Below, piece by piece: positions 12,425-17,852 of a DNA stretch of 17,852 bases. Made by a program: the position numbers and the translations under genes. The first letter of the stretch is position 1. Every line of letters starts with the position of its first letter. This DNA comes from Patescibacteria group bacterium (GTDB taxonomy: Bacteria > Patescibacteriota > Minisyncoccia > Phycocordibacterales > UBA2100), in NCBI GenBank assembly GCA_024654485.1, contig JANLHO010000034.1, positions 1 through 17,852 on the forward strand, written 5' to 3'. The notes under the pieces were generated by a model that had not been told where the DNA came from, did no database searches, and saw only the letters and a program-made list of their open reading frames with translations.

Positions 12425-13126
12425 ATGGGCGAGTCAGATACCACTCATGCCTCAGGCAAACTCTCTATAATCGGGACACCCATCGGCAACATGGGCGACA
12501 TCACTTTCCGCGCACTGTGGAATCTGAAAGAGTGCAACGTCATATATGCAGAGGATACGCGGGTCACATTGAAGCTGCTCAACCACTACGGGCTTCGCAA
12601 GAAAGTCCTGCGTCTTGATGCGGCGATGGAAGCGAAGAAAGCGGAAGAGATAGTCGGGCGGCTTGAGGATGGGGAGCACGTTGCGTACGTCAGCGATGCC
12701 GGTACGCCCGGCATCTCGGACCCCGGCGCACGGCTTGTCGCGCATGTGCGCGAGGCACGGCCGGAAGCAATCATTGACGCGATACCCGGAGCTTCGGCAC
12801 TCACGGCGGCACTCTCCATAGCCGGTGTCTCCGCCGATAAGTTTCTTTTCCTCGGCTTTCTCCCGCACAAAAAGGGTCGTCATACTGCGCTCGCGCTTAT
12901 CCACGATACCAACGTACCGGTCGTTTTATACGAGTCGCCTCACCGCATTTTGAAGCTCCTTTCGGAACTGGCCGCGCACAACATCTCGCGCGTCGTGCTC
13001 GCGCGCGAGCTCACCAAAATGCACGAGGAGGTCCTATCCGGCGAGCCTCTGGAGCTCGCGTCCGAACTCAAAGAAAAGGGCGCCGTTCGCGGAGAATTCG
13101 TAGTAATAATAGACAGTAGCCGGTAG
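12425..13126 (+). CDS. rsmI: 16S rRNA (cytidine(1402)-2'-O)-methyltransferase (RsmI)
   Basis: SAM-dependent tetrapyrrole-methylase-fold enzyme that 2'-O-methylates C1402 in the ribosomal decoding site. 233 residues, shorter than E. coli RsmI (286) mainly at the C-terminus, which is common in small genomes. All core motifs are present: IIGTPIGNMGDITFRAL (15-31), AEDTRVTLKLLNHYG, YVSDAGTPGISDPGARLV, IPGASALTAALSIAGV, FLGFLPHKKGRH, YESPHRILKLL and ARELTKMHEEVLSG, ending RGEFVVII. The ATG at 12425 lies 9 bp after the murC stop, and TAGTGT six bases before it could give a separate leaderless transcript. No heterologous features. Confidence 0.95.
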   Translation: MGESDTTHASGKLSIIGTPIGNMGDITFRALWNLKECNVIYAEDTRVTLKLLNHYGLRKKVLRLDAAMEAKKAEEIVGRLEDGEHVAYVSDAGTPGISDPGARLVAHVREARPEAIIDAIPGASALTAALSIAGVSADKFLFLGFLPHKKGRHTALALIHDTNVPVVLYESPHRILKLLSELAAHNISRVVLARELTKMHEEVLSGEPLELASELKEKGAVRGEFVVIIDSSR

Positions 13127-13174
13127 CCTGAATCTGGCAGTGTGTACAAATCCACACCTGCTCGTGTTGCGTTT

Positions 13175-13210
13175 ACAGCTACAGGCTATAAGCTACAAGC
13201 TACAAGCTAT
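13175..13210 (+). repeat. degenerate 7-bp tandem repeat upstream of the small membrane protein gene
   Basis: The units are AGCTACA, GGCTATA, AGCTACA, AGCTACA, AGCTAT, immediately before the ATG at 13214. The last TACAAG unit sits where a -10 box would be for a leaderless start. If translated in the frame of the downstream gene it would read GYKLQATSYKLQATSYF. Confidence 0.8.
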
Positions 13211-13213
13211 TTT

Positions 13214-13441
13214 ATGACTCTTGATGTACTAATCATGCTCTCCGGAGCGCTTGTGGCCGCCATGCCTTTCTTGGGCTTCCCGACCAGATGGGACACGATC
13301 ATACTCTTCATTCTAGGCGTTTTCGTTTTCGCGCTCGGCGTCATAGTACGCCGACGAGGTACGGCAAGGGATAGAATTACGCACGACGATACGCAGCCGC
13401 CGTACTATTCCGAGCCGCAGTCTGGCGGCGGGGCCGCGTAG
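13214..13441 (+). CDS. small two-TM membrane protein of unknown function
   Basis: A 75-residue protein with two predicted transmembrane helices (about residues 2-22 and 30-48), then a positive RRR stop-transfer and a polar, Pro/Gly-rich tail (RITHDDTQPPYYSEPQSGGG). No family is recognised. The ATG at 13214 begins at the first hydrophobic helix; the frame opens upstream to 13142, but that part only translates the tandem repeat, so the longer start is unlikely. The TraG/VirD4-like ATPase gene begins 48 bp downstream. That ATPase lacks its own membrane segment, so this protein might be its membrane anchor, which is only an inference from position. Confidence 0.62.
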   Translation: MTLDVLIMLSGALVAAMPFLGFPTRWDTIILFILGVFVFALGVIVRRRGTARDRITHDDTQPPYYSEPQSGGGAA

Positions 13442-13477
13442 CGCGCGCCGTAGCGTCCATTTGAGGCGCATTTCTGG

Positions 13478-13489
13478 TACAATCCAGTC
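13478..13489 (+). promoter_or_regulatory. TraG-like gene -10 box, leaderless type
   Basis: TACAAT (13478-13483), six bases, then the ATG at 13490; a weak TTGAGG lies upstream at non-ideal spacing. Confidence 0.5.
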
Positions 13490-15292
13490 ATGCCCGGCGG
13501 AGAGCAGCATGATGATGAACGCCGCGTTACCTATTTTGCGGCGACGCACACGCGCGGAAAGCGCGAGATGTTCGGCATACGCGCCCACGATAGAGGCAAG
13601 CACGTGTACGTCATCGGTAAGACGGGTATGGGCAAATCCACCATGCTTGAGAACATGGCGATACAGGATATCCAGAACGGCGAAGGAATCGCTTTCATAG
13701 ACCCGCATGGCGCCACCGCCGAGAAGCTGCTGGATTTCGTACCGCACGACCGCATCAATGATGTCGTCTACTTCGCGCCATTTGACACAGAGTACCCTAT
13801 CGGTTTCAACGTCATGGAAGACGTGGGCTACGATCGCCGTCACCTCGTAGTTTCGGGTCTCATGGGCGCCCTGAAGCGCATATGGGTGGACGCATGGAGC
13901 GCGAGGATGGAATACATCCTGCAAAACACTCTTCTCGCGCTTCTGGAGTATCCCGAGTCCACGCTGCTGGACGTCAACCGCATGCTCACCAACAAAGTTT
14001 TCCGCGCGGCGGTCGTGGAGAAGATAAGCGACCCCATAGTGCGCTCTTTCTGGACGGAAGAGTTCGCAAGCTTCACCGACACCTACGCTCGTGAGGCGAC
14101 TCCCGCTATCCAGAACAAAGTCGGCCAGTTCACCTCCAACCCCCTCATACGCAACATCGTGGGGCAGCCCGTATCATCTTTTGACCTGCGCAAGATGATG
14201 GACGAGAAGAAAATATTCATCGTCAATCTCTCCAAGGGGCGAATGGGGGAGACCAACGCCTCTCTTCTCGGCTCTATGCTCGTGGTCAAGATATATCTTG
14301 CGGCCATCTCGCGCGCCGATGAGCCGGCTGCGCGCATGCAGAAGCTACCTCGGTTCTATTTCTACGTGGACGAGTTTCAGTCAATGATGAACGAAGCTTT
14401 TGCCGACATCCTGTCGGAATCGCGCAAATACAAGCTCGCACTCACTCTTGCCAACCAGTACATAGAGCAGATGGAGGAGAAAGTACGCGATGCGGTATTC
14501 GGCAACGTGGGAACCTTGGTGTGCTTCCGCGTCGGTCCCTTTGATGCGGAGGTGTTGAAAACGGTATTTGAGCCGACATTCACCGCGGAGGACATGGTTA
14601 GCTTGGGAATCGGTCAGATATATCTCACCCTCATGATAAACGGCGTGGGTTCGCGGCCTTTCTCGGCGGAGACGATACCGCCCATAGAGCCGCCGGAGGT
14701 AACCTTCCGCGACGACGTTGTCAGCGCTTCGCGCGACAAATACGGCAGGCGACGCGCCGACATGGAGGCTCTTATCATAAAGAAGCAAGGCGACTTCGCC
14801 TCTACGCCAAGAGCGGGCGTATCATCCGGTAGGGGTCGTGACTCGCGCGGCCGCGGAGGCCATCCTTCCGGCCGCGGTGGAGACGACAGGCGCACTGGGC
14901 CACCGCGAGTAGGCGCGCCCGAGCGCAGGTCGCCGCCAGACAGGCCGAGATTCCCCAACAGCAGTGACAGGCGCACAGGGCCGCCCGCGCGTATAATCAC
15001 ACCGGAAGGACAAAGGGGCGCTTTGCGCGCTGCGCTCGCTGCCGCGTCGCCGGCGGCGGTCCCGGCACCGGCTCCTCCGCCTGCGCGCTCTCCGGCCGAC
15101 ATACTTCGCGAACGTATGGCCCGCAAGGAATCCGGTCCGTCCGCACCACGATCCGGACAGAGCGACGAGCAGAGGCGCCCGCCAGAGCACAAGGCCGCTC
15201 CGGCAGGTTCGGGGAACGACCCACATGTGAAGCAACGCCCAAATGAAGTGACGCCGGAGATGCTAAAGCGCTTGCTAAAAGAGGAAGCGTAG
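13490..15292 (+). CDS. TraG/VirD4-like (type IV secretion coupling-type) ATPase with disordered C-terminal tail
   Basis: A 600-residue P-loop ATPase of the HerA/FtsK-VirD4 type. Walker A GKTGMGKST (43-51), then GIAFIDPHGATAEKL (66-80); Walker B FYVDEFQSM (291-299); a LANQYIEQM sensor-like segment (320-328) and a TraM-recognition-like region to about 400. Conjugative coupling proteins normally carry N-terminal membrane helices; here none are seen, so a separate partner is needed. Residues about 440-590 are low-complexity, rich in Arg, Gly, Pro and Ala, with RGRGG-type motifs that could bind nucleic acid, and the end folds again into a short charged helix (EVTPEMLKRLLKEE). Neighbours are a small two-TM protein and a ComEA-like protein, which points to DNA movement across the envelope or pilus-type secretion. 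The exact system is unknown. Confidence 0.85.
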   Translation: MPGGEQHDDERRVTYFAATHTRGKREMFGIRAHDRGKHVYVIGKTGMGKSTMLENMAIQDIQNGEGIAFIDPHGATAEKLLDFVPHDRINDVVYFAPFDTEYPIGFNVMEDVGYDRRHLVVSGLMGALKRIWVDAWSARMEYILQNTLLALLEYPESTLLDVNRMLTNKVFRAAVVEKISDPIVRSFWTEEFASFTDTYAREATPAIQNKVGQFTSNPLIRNIVGQPVSSFDLRKMMDEKKIFIVNLSKGRMGETNASLLGSMLVVKIYLAAISRADEPAARMQKLPRFYFYVDEFQSMMNEAFADILSESRKYKLALTLANQYIEQMEEKVRDAVFGNVGTLVCFRVGPFDAEVLKTVFEPTFTAEDMVSLGIGQIYLTLMINGVGSRPFSAETIPPIEPPEVTFRDDVVSASRDKYGRRRADMEALIIKKQGDFASTPRAGVSSGRGRDSRGRGGHPSGRGGDDRRTGPPRVGAPERRSPPDRPRFPNSSDRRTGPPARIITPEGQRGALRAALAAASPAAVPAPAPPPARSPADILRERMARKESGPSAPRSGQSDEQRRPPEHKAAPAGSGNDPHVKQRPNEVTPEMLKRLLKEEA

Positions 15293-15367
15293 CGCTGCGG
15301 GCAGACAGCATTAAAGCCGTTCGTAAAAGTTGAGCAGTATCTCAAGCCCGAGCCGCGAACCAAATAA

Positions 15368-15395
15368 CTACGATGTATCTATAGATACATCGTAG
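15368..15395. repeat. 28-bp perfect palindrome, copy 2 of a repeated element
   Basis: CTACGATGTATCTA followed by its reverse complement, centred between 15381 and 15382. The flanks (CCAAATAA on the left, GCTATGG on the right) still resemble copy 1 at 4991-5032 but no longer pair perfectly. It is intergenic, between the ATPase and ComEA-like genes. Confidence 0.9.
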
Positions 15396-15466
15396 CTATG
15401 GTGCGATGTCCACAGATTTTTTGGTCCGTGCGGCAGATGCGTTTTGCTGCGGGCATAATCATTCTT

Positions 15467-16708
15467 ATGAGAGGTGTAGCGGGTTTTGCGCTTGCCGTGC
15501 TGTTTCTCGTGCCGATGAGCGCATCGGCCGATGCGCTCATCAACATCAACACGGCTGACACGGCGACGCTCCAGACGCTCAACGGCATCGGCCCCTCAAA
15601 AGCTCAGGCCGTTCTGGATTACCGTACGCAGAACGGCCCGTTCGCGACGATAGAGGAAATAAAAAATGTGAGCGGTATCGGTGACGCCACATTCAACAAC
15701 ATCAAGGATTTCATCACGGTCGGCGAAGGCACGCAGCAGCAATCCGATACCAGCACGCAAGTACAGCAGCAAACGCAGTCGTCGCAAACCGACTCACAGG
15801 CAGATGCGCAGAAACAAGGCGATACGGCGCCCGTCTCTTCCTACGTCCCGCCTCCGACACCCACCATCTTCGCCGATGCCGGAGGAGACCGTACCGTTAT
15901 CGTCGGAGCGGACACGAGATTTGACGCGCGCGCGTACGGGAAGGACCAGAGCGACCTCACCGGCAAAGTGCGTTTTTCATGGAATTTCGGCGACGGCTCC
16001 ACCGCAGAGGGCATGAGCGTCCTGCACCATTTCTCATATCCGGGGCGTTACGCCGTCGTCTTGTATGTAGCGGAAGACAGGGAAGCAGTGAGCGACCGCA
16101 TCACCGTCGCAGCCGAGCCGGCGAAGCTCGCGTTCAATTCATTGCCGGACGGCTCCGTCGCGATAGAAAACATGGCGGGGCGCGATCTTGATCTTTCGGG
16201 GTGGATAGTAAAACAATTCGGCCGGTATCTCATGCTGCCGGAGCACTCCATAATCTTGTCCGGCGAGAGTATTCACATTGCGCAGCCGACGCTCGGCTTC
16301 TTTGCCAATACGGACGCCGAGCTTGATTACCCCAACGGCGTAGTGGCTCTGCATGCGGGAGAAAGTACGGAGTCCGCAGACGATACGAGCGCATCGGCGG
16401 CGCAGGCCGCGCCCGCGCCACCCGCCGCGACGGTGCAAGTGGCTTCCGCCGATGCGAGCGTCGCGGGCAGCATTCCGTTATCGCATTCGTACGCGCAGCC
16501 TCCTCCGGCGGACGAGCCCGCCGCCGAGCCTTCCGATACCGTGGCCGACGAGGAGGCAACGTCATCTCAAATTGCCGCCGCGGCGGAAGTGGCGGGCGGC
16601 TCTTTCATGTGGTGGCTGGCTGCTCTCGCGCTCGCGCTCGCGGCGGGCGGCGCGCTGGTCGCCGCGCGCTATTTTGGGAAGAGGGAGTGGGATATCGTGG
16701 AAGAATAG
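15467..16708 (+). CDS. surface-anchored ComEA-like helix-hairpin-helix protein with PKD and lamin-tail-like domains
   Basis: A 413-residue envelope protein. Residues 1-23 are a signal peptide (VAGFALAVLFLVPMSASA). 24-84 is a ComEA-type double helix-hairpin-helix (ININTADTATLQTLNGIGPSKAQAVLDYR, NVSGIGDATFNNIKDFI), which in competence proteins binds DNA without sequence specificity. 86-130 is a Gln/Ser/Pro linker. About 134-215 is a PKD domain (FSWNFGDGSTAEG, YPGRYAVVLYV). About 217-297 is a lamin-tail-like beta domain (VAIENMAGRDLDLSGWIVK, SIILSGESIHI). Then comes an Ala/Pro/Ser linker (300-375) and a C-terminal membrane anchor (378-401) with a charged cytoplasmic end. The start at 15467 follows CATAAT plus 7 bp; upstream in-frame ATGs at 15398 and 15437 are alternatives. 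Probably outward-facing DNA binding. Confidence 0.83.
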   Translation: MRGVAGFALAVLFLVPMSASADALININTADTATLQTLNGIGPSKAQAVLDYRTQNGPFATIEEIKNVSGIGDATFNNIKDFITVGEGTQQQSDTSTQVQQQTQSSQTDSQADAQKQGDTAPVSSYVPPPTPTIFADAGGDRTVIVGADTRFDARAYGKDQSDLTGKVRFSWNFGDGSTAEGMSVLHHFSYPGRYAVVLYVAEDREAVSDRITVAAEPAKLAFNSLPDGSVAIENMAGRDLDLSGWIVKQFGRYLMLPEHSIILSGESIHIAQPTLGFFANTDAELDYPNGVVALHAGESTESADDTSASAAQAAPAPPAATVQVASADASVAGSIPLSHSYAQPPPADEPAAEPSDTVADEEATSSQIAAAAEVAGGSFMWWLAALALALAAGGALVAARYFGKREWDIVEE

Positions 16709-16839
16709 AAGCAGGGCGCGCAGTGCCTTTGTGAACGACACATTGGTGCACGCTTGTGTCGGCATCACCACTACCGTATCTCATCCCCGTTTGTTTATTT
16801 GCTGCGCGATGTTCACAAAGGCACTGCGCGCCCTGCTTC
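16708..16839. repeat. 29-bp perfect inverted repeat enclosing a 74-nt loop
   Basis: The arms are 16708-16736 (begins GAAGCAGGGCGCGCAGTGCC) and 16811-16839, exact reverse complements. Inside the loop GACACA (16737-16742) pairs with TGTGTC (16755-16760). The element starts at the last base of the stop codon of the ComEA-like gene, so it could also end that transcript, though no U-tract follows. Confidence 0.9.
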
Positions 16840-16968
16840 CGATGGGGAGGCTGGTGCGGTTGCTTCGCGCCGTCGCGCTGCGGAGTCTCCAAAACACTTT
16901 CGCCCCCGCCTGCGCGGAGGGAGGTGGTTTTCAGAGACTGCCATGCCGCTTCCGATGGGGAGGCTGGT
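16835..16968 (+). repeat. 21-bp direct repeat
   Basis: GCTTCCGATGGGGAGGCTGG plus T occurs exactly at 16835-16855 and 16948-16968, 113 bp apart. The first copy overlaps the right arm of the inverted repeat. Between them, GTCTC...AAAACAC (about 16885-16896) pairs imperfectly with GTGGTTTTCAGAGAC (16924-16938). The rest of the 300-bp gene-free stretch to 17008 shows no open frame that I would call. Confidence 0.85.
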
Positions 16969-16995
16969 TGTTTGGAAATAAGGCGGAAAGTGGTG

Positions 16996-17008
16996 TACTG
17001 TTGTTCGT
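16996..17008 (+). promoter_or_regulatory. epimerase gene -10 box, near-leaderless type
   Basis: TACTGT (16996-17001), seven bases, ATG at 17009. Confidence 0.4.
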
Positions 17009-17852
17009 ATGTCGGTAAAACCTACCGTTATCGTTACTGGCGGAGCGGGGCTCATAGGCTCCGGCCTCATAGAGCTGCTCTTGCCCAAATACCGCGTCGT
17101 TTCTTTAGACAACTACTTTATCGGGACTCCGGATAATCACATCAAGGGTGCAGAGTATGTGAAGGGGCACACGAAAGATATAGAAGAGCTGCTGGGAGAG
17201 GAAAAGCCCGTCATCATCTTCCATCTGGGCGAGTACTCCCGCGTGGAGCAGAGCTTCAACGACATTGACCTCGTGTGGGAGTCCAACGTAATGGGCACTT
17301 TTCACGTGCTGGAATATTGGCGAAAGCGCGGCGGCAAGCTCGTCTATGCCGGCTCAAGCACCAAATTCGCCGACGGCGGCTTGGGGCGCGACCAAAGCCC
17401 GTATGCGTGGATGAAAGCTTCCAACACCGAGCTTGTGCGCAATTTCGGCAACTGGTTTGGCCTGCCATACGCCATCACATATTTCTACAATGCGTACGGT
17501 CCGCGCGAGCTCTCCAAGGGGCCATATGCGAGCGTTATCGGTCGCTTCAAGGAGCAATATTGGGCGGGCGAGCCGATAACGGTCGTTGCTCCGGGGACAC
17601 AGCGGCGCAATTTCACCGCGGCAGAGGACATAGCTCGCGGGCTCATGATGGTGGGGGAAAAAGGACAGGGGGATGAGTATGGATTGGGAAGTCCGGAATC
17701 ATACTCCGTGTTGGAGATAGCGCAGATGTTCGGCGCGGAGACAAAGATGCTGCCCGAGCGCAAGGGCAACAGACAGGATTCCATAGTGGATACCGCACGC
17801 GCCGAGCACGAATTCGGCTGGAAGCCGGAGCAGACCGTCCAGCAATACATTG
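17009..17852 (+). CDS. NAD-dependent epimerase/dehydratase (extended SDR), 3'-truncated by the window edge
   Basis: 281 codons are visible and the frame runs off the end. The product is an extended short-chain dehydrogenase of the nucleotide-sugar epimerase type (UDP-glucose 4-epimerase or related). The N-terminal NAD motif is TGGAGLIGS (11-19), with acidic LDN at the end of strand two. IFHLGEYS, ESNVMGTFHVLEY and YAGSSTKF follow the family pattern, and the catalytic YxxxK is YAWMK in SPYAWMKASN. NAYGPRE, RRNFTAAEDIARGL and GSPESYSVLEIAQMFG are standard later motifs. Specificity cannot be assigned; UDP-sugar or dTDP-sugar conversion for surface glycans is likely. The ATG at 17009 fits the start of the Rossmann strand. 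Confidence 0.92.
   Translation, partial: MSVKPTVIVTGGAGLIGSGLIELLLPKYRVVSLDNYFIGTPDNHIKGAEYVKGHTKDIEELLGEEKPVIIFHLGEYSRVEQSFNDIDLVWESNVMGTFHVLEYWRKRGGKLVYAGSSTKFADGGLGRDQSPYAWMKASNTELVRNFGNWFGLPYAITYFYNAYGPRELSKGPYASVIGRFKEQYWAGEPITVVAPGTQRRNFTAAEDIARGLMMVGEKGQGDEYGLGSPESYSVLEIAQMFGAETKMLPERKGNRQDSIVDTARAEHEFGWKPEQTVQQYI

Noticed and set aside
13142..13213. longer start for the small membrane protein
   Set aside because: The extension only translates the 7-bp tandem repeat and would place a non-signal stretch before the first membrane helix.
16353..17018. plus-strand frame of 221 codons across the ComEA gene end and the inverted repeat
   Set aside because: Arginine/serine/proline-rich shadow translation of another frame; no start context or family features.
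1..17852. CRISPR array, prophage or complete insertion sequence
   Set aside because: No regularly spaced repeats with spacers, no integrase, transposase or phage structural gene was seen; the repeats found are palindromes, short tandem arrays and isolated inverted repeats.

Overview
The window looks like a piece of a Candidate Phyla Radiation (Patescibacteria) genome, most likely the Parcubacteria/Paceibacteria side. This is inferred from gene content and style: a 600-residue soluble TraG/VirD4-like ATPase with a disordered tail, ComEA-PKD-lamin-tail surface proteins, half-size transporters, an orphan CofE-like ligase, few Shine-Dalgarno sequences, and many short palindromic or tandem repeats, some inside genes. 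No 16S rRNA is present, so the placement is provisional.

Layout. 1-1137 is the 3' part of murA. 1138-1834 has no gene but holds what looks like a large structured RNA of about 570 nt with a pseudoknot and a terminal hairpin; I could not assign it to a family. 1835-4251 holds divergent purT and purN (two GAR transformylases using different formyl donors), then a half-size EamA transporter convergent with purN and overlapping it by 39 bp. A tRNA-Leu(CAG) sits at 4315-4398. 4403-8536 is a cofactor-flavoured block: a RibD/DHFR-type reductase, a YhhQ-type queuosine-precursor transporter, a CofE-like glutamyl ligase, and, on the other strand, a two-gene operon of exported DUF4430 proteins. The second of these also carries an alpha/alpha-toroid domain, so the operon resembles a rearranged transcobalamin. 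Its leader carries a cobalamin-riboswitch-like RNA directly after a good promoter, which makes vitamin B12 capture the leading hypothesis. 8995-13126 is a peptidoglycan operon, murD-murI-murC, followed by rsmI. 13214-16708 holds a small two-TM protein, the TraG/VirD4-like ATPase and a surface-anchored ComEA-like DNA-binding protein, plausibly linked to DNA transfer or uptake. 17009 to the end is a 3'-truncated NAD-dependent sugar epimerase.

Three patterns cut across the genes. (1) Many start codons lie 6-7 nt after a TANNNT -10 box, which predicts widespread leaderless mRNAs. (2) Perfect palindromes and hairpins lie between genes and inside purN, murD, murC and the DHFR-like gene; two intergenic copies of one palindrome differ by symmetric, pairing-preserving changes. 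(3) A degenerate 7-bp AGCTACA tandem repeat occurs both inside murC and in front of the small membrane protein gene.

The murD-murI-murC genes connect directly: MurI makes D-glutamate, MurC adds L-Ala to UDP-MurNAc (the product of MurA/MurB), and MurD adds the D-glutamate.
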